DNA of 64,000 nt, from NCBI RefSeq assembly GCF_014109725.1, contig NZ_CP058554.1:2418001-2482000 (forward strand), written 5' to 3'. Below are positions 35,996 through 44,950 of the stretch, piece by piece. The DNA comes from Comamonas piscis (GTDB lineage Bacteria; Pseudomonadota; Gammaproteobacteria; Burkholderiales; Burkholderiaceae_C). Position 1 is the stretch's first letter, and every line of letters starts with the position of its first letter. The translations under genes were made by a program, and so were the position numbers. The notes under the pieces were generated by a model. That model did no database searches. It saw only the letters and a program-made list of their open reading frames with translations, and was not told where the DNA came from.

Positions 35996-37906
35996 ATGGC
36001 AAAATTTTTTCCCGATCTTGAAAACATAGACAGGCTCACCGTGCCACCCACTGATGGCGAACGGCACCTACTCATGCTTCTGAGTAGCACACTCGATGAA
36101 ACGTACGAGGTCTATTTCAATCCATATCTTGACGGAGACCGACCCGATGTAATTGTGATTAAACCTGGTTGCGGAGCTCTGATTATTGAAGTCAAGGATT
36201 GGAATCTGGTTCACTACAAAGTTGATAGCAAAAATCAGTGGTGCTACAGGACTAGTCTGATCCGTTCACCTCAGCAACAGGCTTTCCGCTACAAAGAAAA
36301 TCTCTTCAACCTACACCTTCCTGTTCTTGGGCTTCAACATCTCACGAATCCAAATTTCTACAATCTAATTTCGGTCGGCGTTTACTTTCACTGCGCAAGT
36401 CGGCAGCAGTTAAATGCATTCTACAGAAATGCGCTTGACGATGTGCGTGAGCGTGCTCTGTCTCTGAACAGAGATCGACAGCGGATCGGTCTGATCAACT
36501 ACGAAAAACAAATGGATAGGTGTGATCGCGCTCGTTTCAAGCTGGAGCGGGATCTAGGAATGTCGTGGGGATACGACAATGTTACTAAGAAGCTCCAGCT
36601 GTTTGACAAGCGTGGAAAGCATCCACTTTTCACATCGGAAATCTACGAGGATTTCACTCGTAGATTGCGCCCCCCTGTACACACTCAGCAACAAGGGGTC
36701 ATGGTCGCCTTCGATGCGAAACAGCAGGCCTTAACTGTGAGCAATCCTGGGTTTGCGAAAGTAAAGGGAGTCGCGGGTTGTGGAAAGACAACAATCCTCG
36801 CGCAGCGTGCGATCAATGCTCATGCGCGTCACCAGAGCCAAGTATTAATTCTAACTTTCAATATTACTTTGCGGCATTATATCCGCGACACGGTTAGCCG
36901 ACTACAGGGTGGCAGCGGAGAATATTACGAAGTCATCCACTATCACGCTTTCATCAACTCCCAATTGAACAATTACGGCATTAGTCTGAAATCTAAGTTA
37001 GATGAACTCTCTTCAGCCCAACGCCCCAACCTCGACAAAATTTTCGGTATGAAGAGTCTGTTTGAAGGCGTAAACACTGAGAGGTATCAGACGATCCTTA
37101 TTGACGAAGTCCAAGACTACGATCCCGAGTGGATCAAACTCGTCCGTGACTGTTTCTTGGCCGAAAACGGTGAGATGATTTTGTTCGGGGATCAGTCGCA
37201 GAACATCTACGACCGGCCGAGTGATGGCCGCGAATCTGCCGTCGTTTTGGGCTTCGGTAGTTGGGTCCGACTAACGAAGTCGTATAGATCTGCGGCGGAC
37301 GCTTCACTGCTCGAACTGTTCAGGAACTTCCAAATGAAGCACCTGATCCGAAAGTACGTTGATTCTGAGATCTTTGATTTCAAAGTTACCCAGGCCAGCA
37401 TGCGCTATGACCTTCTAAACTATGAGGCATACGGGAAAGCTTACGACCCAGTTTTCATTTTCGAAAAAATCCAGAGTTATATCCGAGAATACCAACTGCA
37501 CCCCAATGACATTGCGATAGTCAGTTCGAAAGTGGAATGGCTGATACCCCTGAATGAGGCATTTAAAAAATTTGAGAAGACAAAGGTTATGTTTGAGGAG
37601 GAGGCCGAGATAAAAGCAATTGCTGTCTACATAAACGTAGAATCGGAGCCATTTAAGGAAGAAATTGACAAGATTAGGCGTCGCAAGAAGTGCTTTTTCA
37701 TGCAGAACTCTGGTTTGATCAAGCTCTCTACAATTCACAGTTTCAAGGGTCTAGAAGCGAAAACCGTATTCTGTATCATCGCGCCAGAGGATGAGGCTGA
37801 AATGGTGTATACCGGGGTAACCCGCGCGCAGAAAAATTTAGTGGTATTCGACTCCTCGGAAAGTAGGTTTCGCACCTTTTTTCATGCGCATATGACCGTA
37901 GTCTAG
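35996..37906 (+). CDS. NERD-domain SF1 (UvrD/Rep-like) helicase-nuclease
   Basis: A 636-residue protein. Residues ~20-140 are a NERD nuclease-related domain with D51 (RPDVIVI) and E65-x-K67 (IIEVKDW). The helicase part shows Walker A GVAGCGKT (258-265), motif II IDEVQD (369-374), motif III LFGDQSQNIYD, motif IV-like WVRLTKSYRS, motif V TIHSFKGLEAKTVF and motif VI VYTGVTRAQKN. The 2B region is short. NERD-helicases are frequent in defence islands; the single-protein anti-phage factor Nhi also joins a nuclease and an SF1 helicase, but I cannot claim homology. Codon use is AT-richer than either neighbour, suggesting transfer. Confidence 0.88.
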   Translation: MAKFFPDLENIDRLTVPPTDGERHLLMLLSSTLDETYEVYFNPYLDGDRPDVIVIKPGCGALIIEVKDWNLVHYKVDSKNQWCYRTSLIRSPQQQAFRYKENLFNLHLPVLGLQHLTNPNFYNLISVGVYFHCASRQQLNAFYRNALDDVRERALSLNRDRQRIGLINYEKQMDRCDRARFKLERDLGMSWGYDNVTKKLQLFDKRGKHPLFTSEIYEDFTRRLRPPVHTQQQGVMVAFDAKQQALTVSNPGFAKVKGVAGCGKTTILAQRAINAHARHQSQVLILTFNITLRHYIRDTVSRLQGGSGEYYEVIHYHAFINSQLNNYGISLKSKLDELSSAQRPNLDKIFGMKSLFEGVNTERYQTILIDEVQDYDPEWIKLVRDCFLAENGEMILFGDQSQNIYDRPSDGRESAVVLGFGSWVRLTKSYRSAADASLLELFRNFQMKHLIRKYVDSEIFDFKVTQASMRYDLLNYEAYGKAYDPVFIFEKIQSYIREYQLHPNDIAIVSSKVEWLIPLNEAFKKFEKTKVMFEEEAEIKAIAVYINVESEPFKEEIDKIRRRKKCFFMQNSGLIKLSTIHSFKGLEAKTVFCIIAPEDEAEMVYTGVTRAQKNLVVFDSSESRFRTFFHAHMTVV

Positions 37907-38190
37907 AAAGTGCGGGGCTTTTGCTGGTGTCGAGGCGTGGACAGAAATTTACACTATTTTTATACCGTAAGTCCAAGGCACACCCGTTATTCTTAAACGC
38001 TGAATGCGCCAGCGAGGACGTGACTCAAGGACCGCTGTCGCTTGAGGATTCAATTGACCAATTCAACACAATTGCCAGATTTCTAGCGGGCAGCAAGTTA
38101 ATAGTGTCCCTCAATTGATGACAACAAAGATCGAGAGAAATCTACCGATTTTTTAATTGGCCTGCTGCCCGAGGCAAGCATTCAGCAAAA
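37907..38190. other. Right boundary of the second AT-rich insert
   Basis: No gene can be supported. A 65-codon plus-strand frame at 37921-38118 has no ribosome site or family resemblance that I can see. GC content rises again at about 38.4 kb. Confidence 0.35.
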
Positions 38191-38820
38191 TCAATCCGCA
38201 CTCAGCAAACGAGGCCGCACTGCCGAGGCCCCCTCAACTTTTAAGTACGCGATCCTGATCTTGAAACGCTCTTTCAGCGATTGAAGTGCAGCTTCAAATT
38301 CTTCAGTGTCATCGGTCAAAGTTCTTACGACGAAGCGATCACCTGCGGGATCGTAATACCCGCTGTGTAAGGATATGACCAGCCTTGCATCCTTGGCCAG
38401 CGTCTCGCCAATGGTCTGGTTGATCTGCTCTGCCTCGGTTTTGTTGAGCTGGCTGTTGACCAGCTTCACTAGTGCATATTGCGGCTGGGAGTCGATGTAC
38501 TTTTGGTCCTGGGGGCGGAGGTTCTTGACATATACCTTCAGCGATGGATAGCCCGCCCGGGTATTGTCCATCTCGGATTGCAAGTGGCGGTCAGAAAAGT
38601 AGTCCACCAGCTCCTTGTTGAGTTGGGCGATAACGGCAGATGCCCGGATGTGCTGGTTGACGGTCCCGGGGCTCAGATCCTTGTTGCCGTTTTGAAGAAG
38701 GTTCTCCTTGACGGCTTCATAGAGGGGGCTGCCGGGCGGGAAGGTCGAGACCGTTTGCGCAGTGGCCATGCCGTTGAGAAATACGACCAGAAAACACCGA
38801 ACCATACAGCTCTTGAGCAT
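38191..38820 (-). CDS. Exported protein of unknown function
   Basis: ATG 38820 gives a 209-residue protein with a plausible signal peptide (CFLVVFLNGMATAQ) and an AAGG site upstream; longer reading adds 20 polar residues without signal character. The mature part is mainly charged and helical, with YAEAVKE-like and TEAEQINQTIGETLAKDARLVISL segments and one strand-rich stretch (RFVVRTLTDDTEEFEAAL). No family was recognised. It is encoded downstream of, and in the same direction as, the GTPase pair, 118 bases away, so a link to them is possible but unproven. Confidence 0.65.
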   Translation of the reverse strand: MLKSCMVRCFLVVFLNGMATAQTVSTFPPGSPLYEAVKENLLQNGNKDLSPGTVNQHIRASAVIAQLNKELVDYFSDRHLQSEMDNTRAGYPSLKVYVKNLRPQDQKYIDSQPQYALVKLVNSQLNKTEAEQINQTIGETLAKDARLVISLHSGYYDPAGDRFVVRTLTDDTEEFEAALQSLKERFKIRIAYLKVEGASAVRPRLLSAD

Positions 38821-38937
38821 CGTCCACACCTTGGAAAAAACATGGGCATGTTGTTGCCCGAAACCCGAATGGGATTCCAAGCGATGACTCTAAGTACCTG
38901 GTCAGGAGACATGTGGGAGATTTGAGGTCGTTCGCAG

Positions 38938-40452
38938 TCAGGCCCGCAATGCCGTGCCTAAATCCTGCAAATCTTGCGCGCACTGCCGCAAGTGTGCCTG
39001 CATCTTCTCGGTTTGCACCAGCACCGGCTCCAGCGCATGGCTGCAAGCATCCACCGCAGCAGAAAACGCTGCCTCTATCTGCACGCGCACAGCATTTTGC
39101 AAAGCCGCGTAGAGCGCATCAGGACCAGCGATAGCCGCTGGCAGCACCACAGCAGCGGCTTCCGTTGGCAGCTCAGACAACACATAGCCGCCCAAATGCC
39201 CTTGCAACTGCTCACTGATCTCAGCTCGCACCAGCGCAGCAACCTCAGCAGACAGCACAGGCAACCGGTCCGCATACCGCTCCAGCACCCCAGGCAGCGC
39301 AGGAATGGTCCGGCGCCATGCAGCGCGCAGCATCGCCGCCTTGCTTTGCTGCAGCCGCTCTTGCTCCTGGGCCAAGGCCCGTTGCAGGTCTTGCAGCTCG
39401 GGCAGCAACTCTGCCTCGATGGCGCCTTGAACGTTTTCTTCCAGGTGGTGCAGCAGCACCTCGGCCGGTTTGCGCTGTTTATAGGCCTGGGCGGGGGCCA
39501 GTACCTCGGTGATGGCGGTGTAGAGGCGCAGCAGGCCGGCGTCGGCCAGCGCGTTGGGGCCTGGCTGGCTGCGTGCGGCGTGGACGGAGATGGAGACGGG
39601 GTGCTTCAGCACCGCCGCATCAATGGCCAGCTGGCGCAGCTTGTCCTGGGCGCGTGTCTGCACGTCGGCCTCTTGCAGCGCGCGGTTGGCTGGGGTTTTG
39701 TTGCGCAGGCATTTCTGGATCTCGCCGTCCACTTCGTCTTCTTCGATCAGGTCACTGCGGGTGATGACCGGTAGCAAGGGCTTGTTGCGGCGCAGTTCGC
39801 GGGCGAGTTCGTCCAGCTCTTGCACCTGGCCGGGGGAGGTGGAGCTGCTGAGCCAGAGCAGGCCGTCGGCGCTTTCGGTAAAGCGCTGGGTGAGTGCGGC
39901 GTTCTCGGGGGTGACGGAGTGCAGGCCGGGGGTGTCCAGCAAGACCAGGCCCGTGCCCAGGCACAGGCCTTGCAGCCGTGCTGTGGTCTCGGTGGCGCCT
40001 TCGCGCAGGGGCTCGTCGCTTTCCACCACCGCCCCATCTGCCAGGTGAAAAAAGCGCACGGGCTGGCCCTGCGCGGCAAAGCGTTCAGCCAGAAAATTGC
40101 AGAGCGAGCTTTTGCCGGCATTGAACTTGCCAAACACCAGCAGGATTACGCGCTGCTCAAAGTCCTGGGCCAGGCTACGTGCGGGTTGCAGCGCAGACCA
40201 TTGCTGCGCCCAGCGCGCCTGCAGATCCTGGCATTGCTGGTGCAGGGCCTGGGTTTGCTGGGCCAGCGGGTGGCTGGCTTGCAGGCCGGGTGTTGGTGCC
40301 AGGGCGCTGCCCAGGCCTTGTTGCAGCTGGGTTTGCCAGGCTTGAAGCTGCTGCAGCTGGGAATGCAGTTGCGCCATCCCTGCTCGGTCCGGCCCGGCTG
40401 AGCCACCACCCGCATGGGCCAGAAACTGCTGCTCGCCGGCCATGGCATTCAT
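38938..40452 (-). CDS. Dynamin-like GTPase, second of a pair
   Basis: A 504-residue large GTPase. G1 is GKFNAGKS (108-115), G3 DTPG (173-176) and G4 TRSD (231-234), preceded by a Gln-rich coiled-coil N-terminus (~25-95). The long helical C-terminal half, with LQRALAQEQERLQQSKAAM and a hydrophobic stretch near AAAVVLPAAIAGPDALYAAL, fits the stalk and membrane-binding tip of bacterial dynamins. Its ATG overlaps the stop of the first GTPase (ATGA), so they are made together. Bacterial dynamins remodel membranes and some protect against phage or toxins; the role here is unknown. Confidence 0.85.
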   Translation of the reverse strand: MNAMAGEQQFLAHAGGGSAGPDRAGMAQLHSQLQQLQAWQTQLQQGLGSALAPTPGLQASHPLAQQTQALHQQCQDLQARWAQQWSALQPARSLAQDFEQRVILLVFGKFNAGKSSLCNFLAERFAAQGQPVRFFHLADGAVVESDEPLREGATETTARLQGLCLGTGLVLLDTPGLHSVTPENAALTQRFTESADGLLWLSSSTSPGQVQELDELARELRRNKPLLPVITRSDLIEEDEVDGEIQKCLRNKTPANRALQEADVQTRAQDKLRQLAIDAAVLKHPVSISVHAARSQPGPNALADAGLLRLYTAITEVLAPAQAYKQRKPAEVLLHHLEENVQGAIEAELLPELQDLQRALAQEQERLQQSKAAMLRAAWRRTIPALPGVLERYADRLPVLSAEVAALVRAEISEQLQGHLGGYVLSELPTEAAAVVLPAAIAGPDALYAALQNAVRVQIEAAFSAAVDACSHALEPVLVQTEKMQAHLRQCAQDLQDLGTALRA

Positions 40453-41720
40453 GCGGTGGTCTCCAGTGCTTCGAGTGCGCTAAAGGCGGCCAGGGCCTGG
40501 GCGCTGGCTTGTACCTGGGCTTCTTGGTGGCCAATGCGCTGCACCAAGGCCTGGCGGTCGGCGGACAGCTCAAAGTAGCGGGTAAAGGCCTGCGCCAGTG
40601 CGCCGCGCCCGGCGGTTTCGCAAAACAGGCGGCGCAGGTCCTGGCGGTATTTCACCGAGACGCCCATGACGGCGACCATCACGCTGTCCAGGCTCTTGAC
40701 CTGGGTCTGTTGCTCCAGCGGTAGCTCCACCACGCCATGCTTGGTCAGGATGGCGCTGATGCTGATGCAGGCCTTGGAGTAGGCGACCTGCAGGCGGTTG
40801 CGCTCCAGCTTGCCGGGTGTCATCTTGAACTGGTCGGCAAAACTGTCGGGCGTGAGCGAATGGTCCGGCCCCTGCACATCGAGCACGGCCTGGATGTCCT
40901 GGCAGGTCTTGTCTTGCACGGCAGCCAGGTCGTGTGCAAAGCGCTGGCCTTGCTCTGCCTGCAGCTGGCGCAGTTGGGCCAGGCCCAGCTGGCGCTCGGC
41001 ATGCAGGGCCTGGAGCTGGCTGCGAATCTCTTGCAGCAGCAGGGCTTTCTCATGGCTGCGCGCCTGGGGCACCTGGGCGAGCGCGTGCTTGAGGGACTGC
41101 TGCAGCGCCGGGATGCCGCTTTTTTCCAGCAGCAGTTTTTTGGCGCCATCCACGCCCTGGCGGTAGCGGGTGGACGAGACGGCCAGCCACATCTGGCCGG
41201 CGGCTTGCGCGGCGATGGCGCCGTTCACCTGCTGTTGGGCGGCGTCGTCGTCCAGCTGGTCGATCTGGGTCAGCACGCAGAGCGTTTGGCGCCGGGTGCG
41301 CTCGGCATCGGCGTGCAGCGCCTGCAGCAGGCTGCGCTCGCGGGCATCAAGTTCGCCTTCCTTGGCGGCATGCACAAACAGGCGGATATCGGACTCCAGC
41401 CAGGTGGCGCGGTGCGCATGGTCGTCATCGGCCTGGTCCACATCGGCGTCCAGCCCCGGCGCGTCGAGCCAGCGCACCTGGTCATGCACATGTCCGGACA
41501 GCGCCACGGTTTCGCGCCGGTCGGCCACGGCAAAGGTGGGGCTGCCGATCAGCTCATTGAGCAGGCGGCTCTTGCCATGGTTGTACTTGCCCACCACGGT
41601 GACGACGGGCTGCAGGCCGCGCTCGGCCAGCACGCGCAGCCGCGCCAGATCCTGCCTGCGCTGGGGCAGCACGGCGCCAATGGCCTGCTCGGCGTGGCTG
41701 CGGGTGTCGTTGAGGTTCAT
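40449..41720 (-). CDS. Dynamin-like GTPase, first of a pair
   Basis: A 423-residue GTPase with G1 GKYNHGKS (44-51), switch Thr region near 71, G3 DAPG (86-89) and G4 TQID (151-154). The C-terminal half is helical with coiled-coil segments (EIRSQLQALHAERQLGLAQLRQLQ). The His before Gly in the P-loop recalls small bacterial dynamin partners. It is 37 bases downstream of the Bug gene that ends the benzoate operon, on the same strand, so read-through from that operon is possible. Confidence 0.85.
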   Translation of the reverse strand: MNLNDTRSHAEQAIGAVLPQRRQDLARLRVLAERGLQPVVTVVGKYNHGKSRLLNELIGSPTFAVADRRETVALSGHVHDQVRWLDAPGLDADVDQADDDHAHRATWLESDIRLFVHAAKEGELDARERSLLQALHADAERTRRQTLCVLTQIDQLDDDAAQQQVNGAIAAQAAGQMWLAVSSTRYRQGVDGAKKLLLEKSGIPALQQSLKHALAQVPQARSHEKALLLQEIRSQLQALHAERQLGLAQLRQLQAEQGQRFAHDLAAVQDKTCQDIQAVLDVQGPDHSLTPDSFADQFKMTPGKLERNRLQVAYSKACISISAILTKHGVVELPLEQQTQVKSLDSVMVAVMGVSVKYRQDLRRLFCETAGRGALAQAFTRYFELSADRQALVQRIGHQEAQVQASAQALAAFSALEALETTA

Positions 41721-41757
41721 GGGGTTGGCCCTTGTTATCCGTTGCCAGGCTGCAGCA

Positions 41758-42738
41758 TCAATCCAGGCGAATGCCGCGCTCTTTGATCAGCTTGCCCCAG
41801 CGCGCCAGCTCCTGCTGCAGGTGCGTGGCCAGTGCCTGGGGCGTGCTGCCAATGGGCTCGGCGCCCACGCTTTCGAGCTTTTTGAGGGTATCGGGCTGCT
41901 GCATCGCCCCATTGAGCACCTGGTTGAGCCGGGCCACCACCTGGGGCGGCGTGCCGGCGGGCGCAAACACCGCAAACCAGGGCGATACCTCGTAGCCGGG
42001 CAGGCCGGCTTCGGCAATCGTGGGCACATCGGGCAGCGCAGAGGAGCGCTTGGCGGTGGTTACGCCCAGCGCGCGCAGCTTGCCCGACTGGATATGGGGC
42101 CGTGCCGAGGTGATGCTGTCAAACATCAGATCGACCTGGCCGCCCAGCATGTCGGTAATGGCTGGGCCGCTGCCTTTGTAGGGCACATGCATCAGCTCCA
42201 CCCCGGCGGTGGAGGCAAACACCTCGCCGGCCAGGTGGATGGAGGTGCCGTTGCCAGCGGATGCATAGCTGAGCTTGCCGGGGTTGCGGCGTGCATGGGC
42301 CAGCACGTCTTGCACCGACTTGTCGGGGCTGCGCGCGGCATTGACCACCAGCACATTGGGCACCACCGCCAGCAGGCTTATGGGCGCAAAGTCCTTGACC
42401 GGGTCGTAGGCCAGCTTGGCGTACAGCGCCGGGTTGGTGGCCATGCCGATCGAAGTGATCATGATGGTGTAGCCATCAGCGGGCTGCTTGGCGACATAGT
42501 CGGCGCCAATATTGCCGCCGGCGCCGGGCCGGTTCTCGATCACAAAGGGCTGGCCCAGCTCGCGCGCGGCCCTATCCCCCAAGGTGCGGGCAATGACATC
42601 CATCGCGCCACCGGGCGGAAAGGGCACCACCCATTTGATGGGCTTGGCCGGCCAGGCGGCATCGGGTTGCGCCATGGCGGCGCCTGGCAGCGCCAGGGCA
42701 GCCAGCAGCAGGGCTAGGGTTCGCCGTTGCATCGTCAT
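41758..42738 (-). CDS. Bug/TctC-family periplasmic solute receptor
   Basis: A 326-residue receptor with signal peptide (LALLLAALALPGAAMAQ), WPAKPIKWVVPFPPGGAMD, FVIENRPGAGGN and ADGYTIMI. It is encoded 18 bases after catC and is the last gene of the ben/cat operon, so benzoate, muconate or a related aromatic acid is the likely ligand. No TctAB partner is present. Confidence 0.92.
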   Translation of the reverse strand: MTMQRRTLALLLAALALPGAAMAQPDAAWPAKPIKWVVPFPPGGAMDVIARTLGDRAARELGQPFVIENRPGAGGNIGADYVAKQPADGYTIMITSIGMATNPALYAKLAYDPVKDFAPISLLAVVPNVLVVNAARSPDKSVQDVLAHARRNPGKLSYASAGNGTSIHLAGEVFASTAGVELMHVPYKGSGPAITDMLGGQVDLMFDSITSARPHIQSGKLRALGVTTAKRSSALPDVPTIAEAGLPGYEVSPWFAVFAPAGTPPQVVARLNQVLNGAMQQPDTLKKLESVGAEPIGSTPQALATHLQQELARWGKLIKERGIRLD

Positions 42739-42756
42739 CTGCGTTTGCCTGTCTGC

Positions 42757-43035
42757 TTATCGGATGGAGGAGGGGTGCTTGGCCAGTGGCGTCACTGTTA
42801 TCTGCATGTAGGGGAACAGCGGCAACTGGCTCAGCGTGTTGTGCAGCTCGTCATTGCTGGCCACATCGAAGACGCTGTAGTTGGCGTACTCGCCCACCAC
42901 ACGCCACAGGTGCGGCCATTGTCCGGATTCCTGCAGTTGCTGCGAATAGGCTTTTTCCGCAGCCTTGATGCGCGCGGCCTCTTCGGCGGGCACGCTGGCG
43001 GGGATGTTGACGACCATATGGACAAGATAGAGCAT
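42757..43035 (-). CDS. catC: Muconolactone delta-isomerase
   Basis: A 92-residue protein matching CatC in size and sequence pattern: MLYLVHMVVNIP, EKAYSQQLQESGQWPHLWRVVGEYANYSVFDV, then LPLFPYMQITVTPL. It converts muconolactone to 3-oxoadipate enol-lactone. It is separated from catB and catA by the benABCD block and a transporter. The hydrolase CatD and the 3-oxoadipate steps are not in the window. Confidence 0.95.
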   Translation of the reverse strand: MLYLVHMVVNIPASVPAEEAARIKAAEKAYSQQLQESGQWPHLWRVVGEYANYSVFDVASNDELHNTLSQLPLFPYMQITVTPLAKHPSSIR

Positions 43036-43055
43036 GGTTTTTTCCTAAAGCGGGA

Positions 43056-44405
43056 TCAGACGGCGGGACGAACGGCAGCCACGGAGACGCTGGGCGCCTC
43101 TTGCTTGCCACGGTAGTAAAGGATGAAGAAGCCAATGGCGAGCGCAGCGACCAGGCCGGGCAAGGCAAACACCAGGAAGTTCATCTGCAGCGGCATGGCC
43201 GCAGCCATCAGCCAGCCACCCAGCAGCGGGCCCACAATGGCGCCGGTGCGCCCCACACCTGAGGCCCAGCCCAGCCCGGTGGAGCGGATGGCCTGTGGGT
43301 AGAACTGGGCGGTGTTGGCATACAGCAGGATCTGCGTGCCGATGGTGGTGGCGCCGGCAATGGCGATCAGCAGGTAAAGCACCGGCATGGGGCTGTTGAA
43401 GCCCAGCAGCGCGATGGCCACGGTGCCCAGCGCAAAGAAGGCCAGCACCACCTTGGGCAGGCTGAAGCGGTCGCCCAGCCAGCCGCCGGCAATGGCGCCG
43501 ACCACGCCGCCAAAGTTCAGCATCAGCAGGAACGACAGGCTCGACCCCAGGCTGTAGCCGGCCGTGGCCATCAGCTTGGGCAGCCAGGAGCCCAGCGCAT
43601 ACACCATCAGCAGGCAGCAGAAGAAGGACAGCCAGATCATGAAGGTGCCCATGGCGCGGCCTTTCAGGAAAAGATCCAGCATCGGCACGCCGGCGCCCTT
43701 GGCCTCGGTCTGCAGCAGCTGCACATCGCTGCCCATGGCCACATCGGGTGCGACCTGCGACAGCATCTGGCGCGCTTTGGCCTGCTGGCCCTGGCGCAGC
43801 AAAAAGCCTACCGACTCGGGCAGCTTCCACAAGATCAGCGGCAGCAGCACCAGCGGCAGGGCTGCGGCAAAGAACATGGACTGCCAGCCAAAGCGCGGCA
43901 GCATGTAGATGCCCAGGCCCGCGCAGAGCACGCCGCCCAAGGAGTAGCCGCTGAACATCAGCGCCACCAGGGTGCTGCGAGCGCGCTTGGGCGCGTACTC
44001 GTTGATGAGGGCCACGGCATTGGGCATCAGGCCGCCGCAGCCCAGGCCGGCAATAAAGCGGAAGATGCCAAACTCGGTGGGCGAGGTGGCAAAGCCGCTC
44101 ATGAAGGTGGCGATGCTGAACAGCACAAAGCTGATGGCCACGCCCTTTTTGCGGCCGATGCGGTCGGCCAGCGGGCCAAAGATGAAGGCGCCAAACATCA
44201 TGCCGAACAGCGCATAGCTGCCCAAGGCGCCGGCCTGCACGGGCGAGAGGCTCCACTCCTTCATCAGCACGGGCAGCACGGCGCCGTAGATGAACAGGTC
44301 ATAGCCATCAAACACCAGCAGCAAGCCGCATAGCAGGGTGACCATCCAGTGGAAGCGCGTAAAGCGGGCGTTGTCTATGACCTGGTTGACGTCCAAGGTT
44401 TTCAT
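43056..44405 (-). CDS. Aromatic-acid:H+ symporter, MFS (AAHS) family
   Basis: A 449-residue, 12-helix transporter. Helix 1 carries DGYDLFIYGAVLPVLMKEW, the AAHS signature with two essential Asp, and the loop 2-3 motif GPLADRIGRKKG follows; the loop 8-9 repeat appears as GGWLGDRFSLPKV. BenK, PcaK and MucK belong here. Its position between benD/rid and catC points to benzoate or cis,cis-muconate import; benK is likely but not proven. Confidence 0.93.
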   Translation of the reverse strand: MKTLDVNQVIDNARFTRFHWMVTLLCGLLLVFDGYDLFIYGAVLPVLMKEWSLSPVQAGALGSYALFGMMFGAFIFGPLADRIGRKKGVAISFVLFSIATFMSGFATSPTEFGIFRFIAGLGCGGLMPNAVALINEYAPKRARSTLVALMFSGYSLGGVLCAGLGIYMLPRFGWQSMFFAAALPLVLLPLILWKLPESVGFLLRQGQQAKARQMLSQVAPDVAMGSDVQLLQTEAKGAGVPMLDLFLKGRAMGTFMIWLSFFCCLLMVYALGSWLPKLMATAGYSLGSSLSFLLMLNFGGVVGAIAGGWLGDRFSLPKVVLAFFALGTVAIALLGFNSPMPVLYLLIAIAGATTIGTQILLYANTAQFYPQAIRSTGLGWASGVGRTGAIVGPLLGGWLMAAAMPLQMNFLVFALPGLVAALAIGFFILYYRGKQEAPSVSVAAVRPAV

Positions 44406-44435
44406 CTCTGTCTCCTTTTATAAGGGCTGGGTTGT

Positions 44436-44852
44436 TCAGCCCGGTTTGGCTTCATGGGCCGGTATCACTGCAATGGCCTTGATCTCCACGATGTAGCCGG
44501 GCGCGCCGCCCAGCATGTGTGCGCCCACCGCCGTCCAGGCGGGAAGCGGATGGCTGTGCAAAAAGCGGTTGCGCACCTGCATGAACAAGGGCAGGTCGCG
44601 CATATCGGTGTGAAAGCTGGTCAGATCAACCACATCGGCCAGGCTGACGCCTGCGGCCTCCAGCACCAGCTGCAGGTTGGCAAAGGCCTGCGTGATCTGG
44701 GCTTCGCGGTCCTCGACCAGCTGCAGGTCGGGCTTGCGGCCGATCTGGCCGGATACATAGACGGTGTTACCGACCCGGATGGCCGGGGCGTAGCCGATCT
44801 GCTCGTACACCGCCTCCATGCCGGGCGGAACAATCGCTTGGCGATCAGTCAT
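44436..44852 (-). CDS. RidA/YjgF-family protein
   Basis: A 138-residue Rid-fold protein with AIRVGNTVYVSGQIG, AQITQAFANLQLVLEAAG and PGYIVEIKAIAVIP. The Arg needed for imine deamination in RidA, normally right after PA, is replaced by Trp106 (PAWTAVG). It is therefore unlikely to be a RidA deaminase and may act on a ring-cleavage product. Located between benD and the transporter in the benzoate operon. Confidence 0.9.
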   Translation of the reverse strand: MTDRQAIVPPGMEAVYEQIGYAPAIRVGNTVYVSGQIGRKPDLQLVEDREAQITQAFANLQLVLEAAGVSLADVVDLTSFHTDMRDLPLFMQVRNRFLHSHPLPAWTAVGAHMLGGAPGYIVEIKAIAVIPAHEAKPG

Positions 44853-44950
44853 GGTGTCTCCTGGGCCCGCGCATTGCTGCAGCTTTGCAGTGCTGCGCGG
44901 GCACGGTTTTTCTTTTTTGAATGAGTAGGGCGGTTGGCGGCGGGCTGCGC

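Noticed and set aside
37921..38118. A 65-codon plus-strand frame after the NERD-helicase gene
   Set aside because: No ribosome site, no family resemblance and a typical length for chance in this composition.
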